DNA of 64,000 bases from a bacterium (GCA_022709425.1 JAKLIW010000001.1:360603-424602), one strand, 5' to 3'. Positions 1-8,599 are shown, counted from the stretch's first letter. Notes: generated by a model from the letters alone, not told the origin. Translations and numbers: made by a program.

Positions 1-399
1 GACCGTATCGTGACCATTGCAAAGCGCCGTACCGCGGCCGCTTATGCACAGCTCACTAAGTACATCAAGTCGGAACGGGAGATCCTCATACCGAAATTGA
101 TGGAAGAGATCGCCCCGAAGTTCGCTGATCGCAAGGGTGGCTATACCCGCGTGGTGAAACTGGGCTTCCGCCGCGGTGACGCGGCCCCCACCGCCATCAT
201 AGAATACCTCTCCGAAGTGATCGTTGGCAAGCCGGTCGTGGAAGAGACCCCGGCCGAAGAGAAACCGGCCAAGGAAAAGAAGCCGGCGGCCAAGAAGGCG
301 CCCGCGAAGAAAGAGGCGGCCCCCAAGAAAGAGGCCAAGGCGAAGAAAGAAGAGAAAGAGCCCGCCAAGAAGAAGAGCGCCAAGAAAAAAGAAGAATGA
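1..399 (+). CDS. rplQ: 50S ribosomal protein L17 (bL17), 5' truncated by the window edge
   Basis: The frame is open from base 1, and the residues match the second half of bL17, a large-subunit protein near the exit tunnel: RRTAAAYAQL, then the signature GGYTRVVKLGFRRGDAAP, then AIIEYL. Roughly the first 50 residues lie outside the window, so the start is not seen. After the conserved core the protein carries a tail of about 50 residues made almost only of Lys, Ala, Glu and Pro (KKAPAKKEAAPKK-like). Such tails occur in bL17 of some lineages and are probably disordered and RNA-binding. It is normally the last gene of the rpoA ribosomal operon, which fits the strong terminator just downstream. 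The identification is secure; the role of the tail is inferred. Confidence 0.95.
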   Translation, partial: DRIVTIAKRRTAAAYAQLTKYIKSEREILIPKLMEEIAPKFADRKGGYTRVVKLGFRRGDAAPTAIIEYLSEVIVGKPVVEETPAEEKPAKEKKPAAKKAPAKKEAAPKKEAKAKKEEKEPAKKKSAKKKEE

Positions 400-424
400 T
401 CCGCGATAGCGCGACAGCCTTTCC

Positions 425-457
425 GACGGGGGATCGCAAGTCCCCCGTCTTTTTTTT
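425..457 (+). terminator. Rho-independent terminator after rplQ
   Basis: A perfect 9-bp stem (GACGGGGGA / TCCCCCGTC) with a 7-base loop is followed by eight T residues. It starts 25 bases after the rplQ stop codon and ends the ribosomal operon just before the next gene. Confidence 0.93.
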
Positions 458-467
458 GAGGTAGGTG

Positions 468-917
468 ATGGTCGATCTTGTTTGTACCCTGATCTTCCTC
501 GGAGCGATGCTTGCCGGTTATCTGGCGGGAGGCTTCCGCGAGATACTTCGGGTCGTCGCCATGATAGGGCTTATGATCCTCTTCATGCTTCCATCGGTCA
601 AGGCGGTCTTCCTGCAGTTCGGTCCCGCCGCCAACGGTATTTTCATAGTGGCGTTCCTTGCGGTCTACTTCACGCTCAATTTTCTGGTCGCGTGGTTGCT
701 CAAAGGTATCATTGAAACGAAGGACGGGGTGCTCGGGAGCATGAACAAAGGGATCGGCGTCATGGCTGGGTTCCTCAAAGCGATGCTACTCATGGTTTTC
801 GCCGCCTATATCACCCGGTTCCTCTGGTCCAAGCAGATGCTCTCAGAGGCCAAACGGCACCTCGACGACTCCTTCATCTTCTCGCTGGCCAACGCCATCC
901 TCGACTTCCTCGTCTAA
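468..917 (+). CDS. CvpA-like integral membrane protein
   Basis: The protein has 149 residues and at least four hydrophobic segments (about 1-20, 24-45, 55-80 and 100-120). The N-terminal layout, with GYLAGGFREILR after the first helix, is that of the CvpA family, whose members have been linked to colicin V production and to envelope stress. The ATG at 468 follows a GAGG six bases upstream and lies only 10 bases past the rplQ terminator, so the promoter must overlap the terminator or transcription reads through. The family is assigned by topology and the N-terminal motif only. Confidence 0.6.
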   Translation: MVDLVCTLIFLGAMLAGYLAGGFREILRVVAMIGLMILFMLPSVKAVFLQFGPAANGIFIVAFLAVYFTLNFLVAWLLKGIIETKDGVLGSMNKGIGVMAGFLKAMLLMVFAAYITRFLWSKQMLSEAKRHLDDSFIFSLANAILDFLV

Positions 918-929
918 GCCGACATCTCC

Positions 930-958
930 TTGACATTTCCTGACATTATAATTATCGT
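930..958 (+). promoter_or_regulatory. Sigma-70-type promoter for the KilA-N gene
   Basis: TTGACA (930-935), a 17-bp spacer, then TATCGT (953-958), 27 bases upstream of the ATG at 985. The same TCCTTGACA-N17-TATCGT pattern recurs before the next two transcription units. Confidence 0.75.
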
Positions 959-984
959 GAAAACAGTTCTTGTGGGAGAGACTG

Positions 985-1815
985 ATGGATAGATTGCGCA
1001 AAGCAACAATCACGGTGAAGGGTACCGACATAGCCGTAATGGCGCATGAGAAACAGGACTATATCTCCCTGACCGATATCGCCAAACATAAGGAACCCGA
1101 CCGCTCGGATCATGTTATCCAGAATTGGTTGAGGAACCGCAATACCATAGAATATCTTGGTATATGGGAAAGTCTGAACAATCCCGTTTTCAAACCCCTC
1201 GAATTCGAGGGGTTTAGAAACAGGTCGGGACTGAACAGCTTTGTATTGACTCCCCGGCAATGGATTGAGACGACCCAAGCGATAGGGTTGGTTTCTAAAG
1301 CAGGCAGATACGGCGGCACTTTTGCCCACAAGGATATCGCTTTCGAGTTTGCTTCATGGGTGTCGGTTGAATTCAAACTATTCCTGATAAAAGAATTCCA
1401 GCGCCTCAAGGAGGACGAGAACAGCCGGCTTTCGCTCGCATGGGATCTGAACCGAACGCTGTCGAAGCTCAATTATCACATCCATACCGATGCTATACAG
1501 GCACACTTGATCCCACCCGAAGTTACTTCTGCGCAGGCCGCTATTACCTATGCCAATGAAGCGGATGTCCTCAATATCGCCTTATTCGGAAACACCGCCA
1601 GAGGATGGAGGGAAGCTAATCCGGGACAAAAGGGTAACATGCGCGATTATGCCACCGTCGAGCAATTGTTGGTGTTGGCCAATCTCGAAGGAATGAACGC
1701 CGAGTTTATTCACATGGGACTTTTGCAGGGTGAACGGCTCAAGCGTCTTAACGAGATCGCCATACGCCAGATGCGGGTACTGACAACCTCGCCGAACATC
1801 AAAATGCTCAAGTAG
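985..1815 (+). CDS. KilA-N domain protein
   Basis: A 276-residue soluble protein. Residues about 15-130 form a KilA-N domain: VMAHEKQDYISLTDIAK at the N-terminus, then WLRNRNTIEYLGIWE, and the end GGTFAHKDIAFEFASWVS. KilA-N is a DNA-binding fold found mostly in phages, large DNA viruses and mobile elements. The C-terminal 140 residues resemble the helical tails of other bacterial KilA-N proteins. The ATG at 985 follows GGGAGAG; the longer TTG start at 970 is less likely. The gene is less GC-rich than its neighbours, and its promoter is almost a copy of that of the next gene, so the pair looks acquired. No other phage gene is nearby. The target and role are unknown. Confidence 0.8.
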   Translation: MDRLRKATITVKGTDIAVMAHEKQDYISLTDIAKHKEPDRSDHVIQNWLRNRNTIEYLGIWESLNNPVFKPLEFEGFRNRSGLNSFVLTPRQWIETTQAIGLVSKAGRYGGTFAHKDIAFEFASWVSVEFKLFLIKEFQRLKEDENSRLSLAWDLNRTLSKLNYHIHTDAIQAHLIPPEVTSAQAAITYANEADVLNIALFGNTARGWREANPGQKGNMRDYATVEQLLVLANLEGMNAEFIHMGLLQGERLKRLNEIAIRQMRVLTTSPNIKMLK

Positions 1816-1830
1816 CGACCACCGCTCTCC

Positions 1831-1859
1831 TTGACATTCTCCAGCATAACAACTATCGT
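1831..1859 (+). promoter_or_regulatory. Sigma-70-type promoter for the ankyrin lipoprotein gene
   Basis: TTGACA (1831-1836), a 17-bp spacer, TATCGT (1854-1859). The surrounding 50 bases resemble the promoter region at 921-975, as if one regulatory segment had been duplicated. Confidence 0.72.
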
Positions 1860-1896
1860 GAAAATGGTTTTTCTGCGCGGGAGGGAAAAGCGGCAC

Positions 1897-2574
1897 ATGA
1901 AAAAAAGGACTTTTGCTATAGCGTATTTGGCACTTGTCTTTTTCATGTCATGCGCAATTTCTTCTTCTTTTCATCAGTTGCGCCAAGCAATAAAAGAAAA
2001 TGATGTCGCTCTGATTACAAAATATCTTGAGGCAGGCGGCGACCCCAATATTTCAGAGGAGGTACTACACTCTTCCATCTTGGATTGCGCTATTTGGGAG
2101 GGCAATCTTGAAATTGCAGAGTTGCTTTTAAAGAAAGGGGCAGATCCCTTTGCAAGATCAGACAAAACTCTTTTCTCATCAGGCAACGATGCCGTATGCG
2201 CCATCGCGCCTTCGAAATCGAGAGAGGAGAACTTTATTCGGAAAATTCTAGATCCCATTTCTGATGTAGACAAGATTGACTGCGATGGAGACACACTTTT
2301 AATGAGGGCGGCAAACTTTGGAAATCTTCCCTTGGTTCAGTATCTTGTTGGGCGACATGCTAAAATAAATATCATGGGAAACGGGCTTGGCTGTTCTCCC
2401 TTGTCGCTTGCAATAAGCAAAGGGAGCCTCGATACAGTCAAGTTTCTCGTCGAAAATGGCGCTGATGTCAACCTTCGGGGAGAACGGTGCAAGATGCCTT
2501 TGTGGATAGCGAGAAATTGGCACTTACCCGAGATAGTCACCTATCTGGAAAGTAAGGGTGCAAAAGAGGAATAA
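1897..2574 (+). CDS. Ankyrin-repeat lipoprotein
   Basis: A 225-residue protein with a lipoprotein signal (MKKRTFAIAYLALVFFMSC; the Cys at position 19 is the likely lipid anchor). It is followed by about five ankyrin repeats, with the typical pieces ITKYLEAGGDPN, IAELLLKKGADPF, LVQYLVGRHAKIN and TVKFLVENGADVN. Ankyrin repeats bind other proteins, so an envelope-anchored scaffold or inhibitor is likely; the partner is unknown. The ATG at 1897 begins the signal peptide; the frame is open upstream, but that part is not signal-like. Base composition is clearly more AT-rich than the flanking operons, which suggests horizontal transfer together with the KilA-N gene. Confidence 0.85.
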   Translation: MKKRTFAIAYLALVFFMSCAISSSFHQLRQAIKENDVALITKYLEAGGDPNISEEVLHSSILDCAIWEGNLEIAELLLKKGADPFARSDKTLFSSGNDAVCAIAPSKSREENFIRKILDPISDVDKIDCDGDTLLMRAANFGNLPLVQYLVGRHAKINIMGNGLGCSPLSLAISKGSLDTVKFLVENGADVNLRGERCKMPLWIARNWHLPEIVTYLESKGAKEE

Positions 2575-2613
2575 ACGGGTCGGCCCAAGCAACCCATTCG
2601 CAACATCGTATCC

Positions 2614-2642
2614 TTGACAAAGCATTTTGGCCCCTATATCGT
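2614..2642 (+). promoter_or_regulatory. Sigma-70-type promoter for ilvE
   Basis: TTGACA (2614-2619), a 17-bp spacer, TATCGT (2637-2642), 40 bases before the ilvE ATG. It is the third copy of the TTGACA-N17-TATCGT form in 1.7 kb. Confidence 0.78.
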
Positions 2643-2682
2643 TCCGGTGAGGGACTGTTCATAACTCTTTCAGGAGGCATTC

Positions 2683-3717
2683 ATGAGCGAGAGACAAAAG
2701 GTCGATCTCAACTGGTCGAAATTGAGCTTCACCTACATCAAGACCGATAAACGCTTCCTTGCGCACTGGAAGAACGGCTACTGGGAGAAGGGGACGCTCA
2801 CCGAGGACAATAAACTGCACATCGACGAAGGCGCCTGCGCCCTCCACTACGGCCAGCAGTGTTTCGAAGGGCTCAAGGCCTTCACCACCAAAGACGGTCG
2901 CGTGGTGCTGTTCCGCCCGCTCGAGAACGCCAAGCGGATGCAGCGTTCCGCCAACGCGCTCCTCATGGTCGCGGTCCCCGACGATATGTTCATCGAGGCG
3001 TGCGAACAGGTGGTCCGCGCCAACCTCAAGTGGATACCGCCCTACGGCCACGGCGCGTCGTTCTACCTGCGCCCGTTCCTCATCGGCGTCGGCGAGAATC
3101 TCGGCGTTCGCCCCGCCCCCGAATATCTCTTTTCGGTCTTCGGCTCTCCGGTCGGCCCCTACTTCAAGGGCGGGCTCCAGCCGGTGAAATTCAGCGTCTC
3201 CGAATTCGACCGCGCGGCCCCCAACGGCACCGGCTCGGTGAAGGTGGGCGGCAACTACGCCGCGAGCCTCCATGCCCACGATATCGCCGTCAAGGCGGGC
3301 TATGCCGACTGCATCTACCTCGATCCGTCGACCCACAAGAATATCGAAGAGGTCGGCGCAGCCAATTTCTTCGGCATCACCAAGGACAATGTCTTCGTCA
3401 CCCCGAAATCGAACTCGATACTGCCCTCCATCACCAAGTATTCGCTCATGCACATCGCCGAGCATTACCTCAAGATGAAGGTAGAGGAGCGCGATGTCCC
3501 GGTCGACAAGATCGATGAGTTCGTCGAAGCGGGCGCCTGCGGCACCGCGGCGGTCATCACCCCCATCGGCGGCATCTTCCACAACGGCAAACTCCACACC
3601 TTCTACGGCGACGGGAAGGAGGTCGGGCCGGTGTCGCGCAAACTCTATGACACCCTCACGGGGATGCAGACCGGCCTAGTCGAAGCGCCGAAGGGCTGGA
3701 TCCACGAGGTCAAATGA
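2683..3717 (+). CDS. ilvE: Branched-chain amino-acid aminotransferase
   Basis: A 344-residue fold-type IV PLP enzyme that interconverts Leu, Ile and Val with their 2-oxo acids. The length and motifs match the eukaryotic-like group of bacterial branched-chain aminotransferases: [45 protein letters not shown], and the PLP lysine at residue 187 in [12 protein letters not shown]. The later [10 protein letters not shown] and [12 protein letters not shown] match the cofactor phosphate-binding region. The ATG at 2683 has AGGAGG at the right distance. Its stop codon overlaps the start of the following lipoprotein gene, so the two are translated from one message. This one of the firmest calls in the window. 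Confidence 0.96.
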   Translation: MSERQKVDLNWSKLSFTYIKTDKRFLAHWKNGYWEKGTLTEDNKLHIDEGACALHYGQQCFEGLKAFTTKDGRVVLFRPLENAKRMQRSANALLMVAVPDDMFIEACEQVVRANLKWIPPYGHGASFYLRPFLIGVGENLGVRPAPEYLFSVFGSPVGPYFKGGLQPVKFSVSEFDRAAPNGTGSVKVGGNYAASLHAHDIAVKAGYADCIYLDPSTHKNIEEVGAANFFGITKDNVFVTPKSNSILPSITKYSLMHIAEHYLKMKVEERDVPVDKIDEFVEAGACGTAAVITPIGGIFHNGKLHTFYGDGKEVGPVSRKLYDTLTGMQTGLVEAPKGWIHEVK

Positions 3718-4289
3718 TGAGGGCAATGCTGATATGGCTATCACTCGGGATACTGGCCCTATGGTCGATCTCGTGCGACGAGGGGGCGCAGAGCTGTTCT
3801 TTGGGCGACAAAAAATGTGAAGATGATCGGACCGTCGTGGTCTGTTCGATCGAGCATGAATGGTTCACCTACCAGAATTGCGGCGAAGGGACCGTGTGCG
3901 GGAAGAACGCCGCCAAAGAGGTGACCTGTATCTCCGGCACGACGAAAATGCCTGCAGAACCTGACAAAAAGATATGTACATCATTAGAGACCCGCTGTCT
4001 GAACCGGGCCACGATCATCCAGTGCGAAAAGGATGAGACGAAGTGGAAGAGCAAAGATTCCTGTTATTATGATTTACAGGAATGCGACGAAACGCCGGGC
4101 GAATTGTACTACAGCGCGACCTGTGCGGCAGTACCCTGTACACGCAACGAATTGCGTTGTCTGCCGCCTAACGCGATCAAGAAATGCGATCGTAATGGCG
4201 AGTGGATAGATGAAGAAACCTGCGAGACGACCGCCTGTAACGAGACCTTCACCGACGATTCTTTCGACGCTTTCTGTACTCCCGGCTAG
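3714..4289 (+). CDS. Cysteine-rich secreted lipoprotein
   Basis: A 191-residue protein with a lipoprotein signal ending in LWSISC. The mature part holds about 20 cysteines arranged in three or four imperfect repeats of the type C...C....VVVC....W...C, for example [18 protein letters not shown] and [18 protein letters not shown]. Such Cys-rich repeats are common in surface lipoproteins of Myxococcota and related bacteria and are probably disulfide-bonded. It starts inside the ilvE stop codon (ATGATGA), so it is translationally coupled to a metabolic gene with no obvious functional link. No enzymatic motif is visible and the function is unknown. Confidence 0.8.
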   Translation: MMRAMLIWLSLGILALWSISCDEGAQSCSLGDKKCEDDRTVVVCSIEHEWFTYQNCGEGTVCGKNAAKEVTCISGTTKMPAEPDKKICTSLETRCLNRATIIQCEKDETKWKSKDSCYYDLQECDETPGELYYSATCAAVPCTRNELRCLPPNAIKKCDRNGEWIDEETCETTACNETFTDDSFDAFCTPG

Positions 4290-4307
4290 ACGGAGTCTCC
4301 CTCAGAG

Positions 4308-5780
4308 TCACTTTTCGCTGAAGAGTTCGACCTGAAAAACCGATAATTCCGTAGACTTATCTTTGTAGCAGTTCTCCGGCAGGCCCGCCTTCTGGCTGCA
4401 GAGTTCACCGAGGAAGGTGTCGATGTCCCAGCCCGTTTCGGTGGCCACCTGCGGCAGGAAGACGCCGCCGCGCCCGCCGCTGCGCACGATGACGCCGTCG
4501 CGTTTGAGCACTATCTTTTTGTAACTGTCTATCTTCTGCGGCGGGGTGAGTATCGATATCTCGATGTCGATGTTCTTCATCTCCTCCTTTTTGACCGGCG
4601 AGAAGCGCGGGTCGTGGAAGGCGGCCGAATTGGCCATCTCGGCGACCGCTTTGTAGAGCGGGCCGCGCGCCTCCAACTGGCCGATGCAGCCGCGCAGTTC
4701 GCCGCGCACTTTGAGCGTCACGAAGACGGCGCGGTCGGCGGTCAGTATCCCGGCGTCGGGCTTGTCGGGCTTCAATTCCTCACCGTACTTGAGGTAATGG
4801 TCGATGCTCGTGCGGGCCAGTTTCAGCAGGTATTTCCGTTCGGCCGCATCGGTCGCGCCGCCGGTCGGCTCCTCTTTTGCCGCGCCGCCTTTCTTTTTCT
4901 CGAAGATGATCGCGCCGTAGCCAACCACCCCGCCGGGACGCGATTCCTGCACGATGTCGCCGGAGTTCTCGCTCTTGACGAGCGTCCCGCCGGTGACGCC
5001 GTAATGTTCAAGCACCCGCGCCGCGATGTGGAACGCGAAGAAGCCGCACGCCTCGCAGGCGCCGTTGAATATCTTCGAACGCAACGCATCCCACTTGCCG
5101 GTGCTCATGAGGTTGAGCGTCTCGCCGTCCATCTTTCGGGCGGTGTCGTAGTCGTGGAAGTGCGACAGGTCGGTGCTGACGATGATGAGTATCTTCTTCT
5201 TTGACGCATCGAGCCCTTTGACCAGTTCCTTCGCGAAGAGGTCGAGCAATGCCATGTCATTGGTCGCGGTAAGCACCGGAACTATCGAGAACGACTGTAA
5301 TTTCTCTTGCAGGAACGGCAGTTGCGCCTCGATGCTGTGTTCCGGTTTGTGTATCTCGGCCGACGGGACGAATCGTTTGTCTGCCTTACTGAGGCGGTTG
5401 ACGATATCGCGGTCGACCGGCACCGCGCCGAGCGGCGTTTCGAAATAGTCGGCGGGAGACAGCGCCACCACGCCGTTCTGGAACGAGTGGCTGGTGCCGA
5501 TGATGATGACGGTATCGAATTGCCGCGGGGTGAGCCCGGCGTAGGCGTGGGCCGCGACACGGCCCGAATAGGCGAACCCGGCGTGCGGCGAGACGATGAC
5601 AAAGGGACTAAGCGACCGCGACGCGACATCACCCGGGACCGCGGCGAAATGGCCCTTCACCTCGGCCGCGAGCGCTTTCGGATCGGCCTGATACCACTGT
5701 CCGGCGCGGGCCGGAGCGCGGGTCTCGGCCATGAGGAGCAGTGTTGCGAAGATAAGTGTGAAGGCAAGAGCGAACCGCAT
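4308..5780 (-). CDS. Exported Memo (AmmeMemoRadiSam B) - AMMECR1 (AmmeMemoRadiSam A) fusion protein
   Basis: A 490-residue protein with a signal-peptide-like N-terminus (residues 1-20). Residues about 25-290 form a Memo-family domain with the class III dioxygenase-like core: SPHAGFAYSG, IIGTSHSFQNGV, EHSIEAQLPFL, STDLSHFHDY and CGFFAFHIAARVLEHYG, which hold the usual His/Cys/Asp active-site residues. Residues about 310-490 form an AMMECR1 domain, with LRGCIGQLEARGPLYKAV, AFHDPRFSPV and GVFLPQVATETGWD. These two domains and a radical SAM enzyme form a conserved trio of unknown biochemical role; the radical SAM partner lies at 11859-12971. The gene is last in the tol-pal operon, with GGGAGGG before its ATG. 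Fusion and export are both seen here; the reaction is unknown. Confidence 0.9.
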   Translation of the reverse strand: MRFALAFTLIFATLLLMAETRAPARAGQWYQADPKALAAEVKGHFAAVPGDVASRSLSPFVIVSPHAGFAYSGRVAAHAYAGLTPRQFDTVIIIGTSHSFQNGVVALSPADYFETPLGAVPVDRDIVNRLSKADKRFVPSAEIHKPEHSIEAQLPFLQEKLQSFSIVPVLTATNDMALLDLFAKELVKGLDASKKKILIIVSTDLSHFHDYDTARKMDGETLNLMSTGKWDALRSKIFNGACEACGFFAFHIAARVLEHYGVTGGTLVKSENSGDIVQESRPGGVVGYGAIIFEKKKGGAAKEEPTGGATDAAERKYLLKLARTSIDHYLKYGEELKPDKPDAGILTADRAVFVTLKVRGELRGCIGQLEARGPLYKAVAEMANSAAFHDPRFSPVKKEEMKNIDIEISILTPPQKIDSYKKIVLKRDGVIVRSGGRGGVFLPQVATETGWDIDTFLGELCSQKAGLPENCYKDKSTELSVFQVELFSEK

Positions 5781-5814
5781 GGGAACCCTCCCGCAGTGAA
5801 GTTACGCGACGACC

Positions 5815-6537
5815 TTAGTTGGTCTTGACGAACTCGGCGCGCCGGTTCTGGAACCACGCATCCTCGGTGCTGCCGGTCGCGAGGGGCCGTTCCTCGCCGT
5901 AGGAGATGATGCGGAGGCGCTTGAGGTCGATGCCGAGTTTCCCCAGCTCGTCGCGCACCTCCTGCGCCCGCCGCTCGCCCAGCGACATGTTGAAATCGAT
6001 ACTGCCCCGTTCATCGGCGTGTCCTTCGATGCGGATGGCCGCTTCGGGGAAATTCACGAGCCACTCGGCCATGATCTTGAGGAGGGGGAGATCATCGGCG
6101 CGAACGGCATATTCGTTGTACTCGAAGTGGATGACCGGGAACTTCATGTTCGGGTCCTTGGCCGAAAGCGTCTCCTCCTCGAAACCGTCGTTCGGGGCGG
6201 CGGCCGTCTTCTGCGCCCCGGCCTCCTTTTTGGCCTTCGGGTCGCACAGGTCGGGATGGCTCCTCACGAAAGCGCCGATCTCGTCGGCCTTCTTCTTGGC
6301 CGCCATGAAGAGCTCTTCGGCCTTGTCGTAGTTCTTCTTGTTGACCTCTTCGCGGGCCTTATTGAGCAGTTCCTCGGCGGCGAGGAAATTCTCGCGGTCG
6401 CAGTCCTTGCCCGACATCGCGTCCTTGAATGCCTTCTCGGCGATCTGACGCGCCTCTTCGGGCGACTTCATCCGGCAGGAGGAGAAGGCGAGCGTCACGG
6501 CGAGGAGGGCGATGATGATGGCGGTAAAGCGTTTCAT
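5815..6537 (-). CDS. pal: Peptidoglycan-associated lipoprotein Pal
   Basis: A 240-residue lipoprotein; the signal ends in LAFSSC. Residues about 20-90 are a charged helical region (DUF4398-like). Residues about 130-240 are an OmpA-type peptidoglycan-binding domain with IHFEYNEYAVRADDLPLL, IRIEGHADERGSIDFNMSLG and RRAQEV...ISYGEERP. Pal anchors the outer membrane to peptidoglycan and binds TolB in the Tol-Pal complex. The helical insert before the OmpA domain makes it longer than the roughly 170-residue enterobacterial Pal. The start at 6537 has GGAGG and gives a clean signal peptide; the open frame upstream to 6579 overlaps the end of tolB and is not needed. Confidence 0.92.
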   Translation of the reverse strand: MKRFTAIIIALLAVTLAFSSCRMKSPEEARQIAEKAFKDAMSGKDCDRENFLAAEELLNKAREEVNKKNYDKAEELFMAAKKKADEIGAFVRSHPDLCDPKAKKEAGAQKTAAAPNDGFEEETLSAKDPNMKFPVIHFEYNEYAVRADDLPLLKIMAEWLVNFPEAAIRIEGHADERGSIDFNMSLGERRAQEVRDELGKLGIDLKRLRIISYGEERPLATGSTEDAWFQNRRAEFVKTN

Positions 6538-6548
6538 GACCACCTCCC

Positions 6549-7862
6549 TTACTGTGTGACCGGGACTTCGGGCGACCACGACGGCGTGATAGCCTCTCCC
6601 GGACCGGTGTAGATCTGAACCTGCTTATCGCCTTTGACATTCGACAGCCAGATGCCGTTTTTTCCCGTCCGGTCGGACGAGAAGACGATCAGCCGTCCCT
6701 CGGGCGAGAACGAGGGATTCTCGTTCTTTCCCTGTTTCTGCGTGAGCCGCGAGATGACCCGCGACGCGACATCGAACAGGAAGATATCGAACATGTAGAA
6801 TTCGTCGCGCCCGGTGAAGGCGATGTACTTCCCGTCGGGGCTGTAGTCGGGGTCCTGATTGTATTTCCCCTGATCGGTCAGCCGTTCGACGCGGGCCGGA
6901 TCGTTGAGGAACAGACGGTAGATATGCGGGTTGCCCGAACGGTTGGAGACGAAGGCGATCTCCTTGCCGTCGGCGCTGAAACTGGGGGCGGTGTCGATGG
7001 CGAGGTTGCTGGTGAGCCGCGTGAGCGCCTTGGATTCAAGGTTCATGAGGTAGAGTTCGGCGTTGCCGTCCTTCGACAGGCGCAGGGCGATGCTCTTGCC
7101 GTCGGGGGCGGGAGAGGCCGAGGTGTTGAGCCCCGGATGGTCCGATATGAGCGCCGACTTCTGCGTCTTGAGGTCGAACGCATAGAGGTACGGTTCGCCG
7201 CTGGTGTAGGCGGTGTAGTAGATCTTCGCGCCGTCGGAAGACCAGCTCGGGAGCGTCAGTATCTTGTCGCTGGTGAGCACCGCCGCCGCGTCGGCGCCGT
7301 CGAAATCGGCGACCATCAGTTTGTAGGTGCGGCCGCTCTTCTCAACGAAAGCGATGCGGCTGGAGAGGAACTTCAGCCGTTCCCCGGCGAGTATCTGCAC
7401 CAGATCCCGCGCGAAACTGTGGACCGCCTTGCGGATCGCCTTGGGGTTCGCCTTGTACTTCTTGTGAAGCAGTTTCTTGCCGCCCGCCACATCGAAGGCC
7501 TGCACCTCGAGTTCGACCGGATCGACCCCGGTCAGCGTCGCCTTGACGAGCCCCTTGGCGCCCACCGTGAGCCAGTTCTTGAAGTTCACCTTGTCTGCGG
7601 CCACTTCGGGCCCTTCGACGAACGACCGCTCGTCGAGCACCGCAAAATAACCGGTGAGCGTAAGGTCGCGGCGCAGCGTCTCGGTAAGGTTCTTGGCCAG
7701 TTCACCTTTCGGGTCGCCGCCCTGCGTGAAGGCGGGCACCGCGATGGCGTACTCGACCAGCGCGCCGTCGCGGACCTCGCCCTTGAGTTGGGCGTGGACC
7801 GCGCCGCCCCAGAGGGCTACCGCGCATAGGATCATCAGAGAGCGCCGGATGTGAATCCCCAT
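6549..7862 (-). CDS. tolB: Tol-Pal system beta-propeller protein TolB
   Basis: A 437-residue periplasmic protein. The first 24 residues are a signal peptide ending in AVHA. Residues about 30-170 are the N-terminal TolB domain (VPAFTQGGDPKGELAKNL, LTLTGYF). The rest is a six-bladed WD40-like propeller, with repeats such as LPSWSSDGAKIYYTAYTSG, TAPSFSADGKEIAFVSNRSG and PDYSPDGKYIAFTGRD. It binds Pal and couples to TolQRA. The start at 7862 has GGAGGG seven bases upstream and overlaps the tolA end by 28 bases. A second ATG at 7835 touches the tolA stop codon but lacks a ribosome-binding site and would shorten the signal peptide. Confidence 0.95.
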   Translation of the reverse strand: MGIHIRRSLMILCAVALWGGAVHAQLKGEVRDGALVEYAIAVPAFTQGGDPKGELAKNLTETLRRDLTLTGYFAVLDERSFVEGPEVAADKVNFKNWLTVGAKGLVKATLTGVDPVELEVQAFDVAGGKKLLHKKYKANPKAIRKAVHSFARDLVQILAGERLKFLSSRIAFVEKSGRTYKLMVADFDGADAAAVLTSDKILTLPSWSSDGAKIYYTAYTSGEPYLYAFDLKTQKSALISDHPGLNTSASPAPDGKSIALRLSKDGNAELYLMNLESKALTRLTSNLAIDTAPSFSADGKEIAFVSNRSGNPHIYRLFLNDPARVERLTDQGKYNQDPDYSPDGKYIAFTGRDEFYMFDIFLFDVASRVISRLTQKQGKNENPSFSPEGRLIVFSSDRTGKNGIWLSNVKGDKQVQIYTGPGEAITPSWSPEVPVTQ

Positions 7863-8599
7863 TGGAGTCCCTCCGTCAGTACATATTTCTTCAGTTTTTT
7901 ATCCTCCGGCAGCGGCAGGCGGGCGGTCACTTTCACCGCCTCGAGCACCGAACTGTCGTAATTCCTGTTGTCGGACGGGGTGACGACCTGTATGTCGTAG
8001 ATCTCCCCGGCGGGGGTGATGCGGAAATAGATCTCGGCCTTGAGCACCGCGAGCATGTCGTTGGTGATGATGGAGGGTATCTTCCAGTTCTTCCTGATGA
8101 GCGCCGATATCTGCCGGATGTAGAGATCGCCTTTCATCGCAAGCGCCGGATCGGTCACATCGCCGTCCTTGTCGCCATCCTGCGTCCCCTCTTTGGTCTC
8201 TTCGGCGCGGGCGTCCTTTTTGATGTCCTCGAGCGCCGAGCCGAGCAGAGAATCGAGATCGGTCGCTTTTTTCGGTTCCTCCTTTTTCTTCTCCGGCTCC
8301 TTTTTCTTGTCGGCCTCTTTGACCACCGCGTTCCCCGCGCCGGTCTTCGCGGCGACCGCCTCCTTCTTGACGATGCGCGGCAGGAGTTTCTTTTCGCGCG
8401 GCTTCTCGCCGAATTTCACCAGCCGCGCCTCGACCGCTTCGAACTGTATCTTGGGGGCGAGATTGAAGAAGGAGCCGACCCCGACGACCGACACGGCGAT
8501 GAAGACATGCAGCGCGACAGAGGCGGTGATGAACCGCTTGAGCGCCCGTTTCTCCGACTCGAAGACATGCGCCGCAAAGATGTACGACGAGCGCATCAT
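7835..8599 (-). CDS. tolA: TolA/TonB-family energy-transducing protein
   Basis: A 254-residue protein with the TolA/TonB layout. There is a short cytoplasmic N-terminus, one membrane helix (about 25-48, VALHVFIAVSVVGVGSFF), a Lys/Glu/Pro-rich periplasmic linker (about 60-150) and a C-terminal TonB-like domain (about 155-250; KNWKIPSI, AEIYFRITPAGEIYDIQVV, VTARLPLPED). Its position between tolR and tolB argues for TolA, which carries proton-motive energy from TolQR to TolB/Pal at the outer membrane. It is shorter than E. coli TolA (421 residues). The first Met codon overlaps the tolR stop; the second Met (8596) is better placed after GGAGG. Confidence 0.88.
   Translation of the reverse strand: MMRSSYIFAAHVFESEKRALKRFITASVALHVFIAVSVVGVGSFFNLAPKIQFEAVEARLVKFGEKPREKKLLPRIVKKEAVAAKTGAGNAVVKEADKKKEPEKKKEEPKKATDLDSLLGSALEDIKKDARAEETKEGTQDGDKDGDVTDPALAMKGDLYIRQISALIRKNWKIPSIITNDMLAVLKAEIYFRITPAGEIYDIQVVTPSDNRNYDSSVLEAVKVTARLPLPEDKKLKKYVLTEGLQWGFTSGAL

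Noticed and set aside
985..1815. A prophage, suggested by the KilA-N domain
   Set aside because: No integrase, capsid, terminase or attachment-site repeats are visible; only one phage-type domain occurs.
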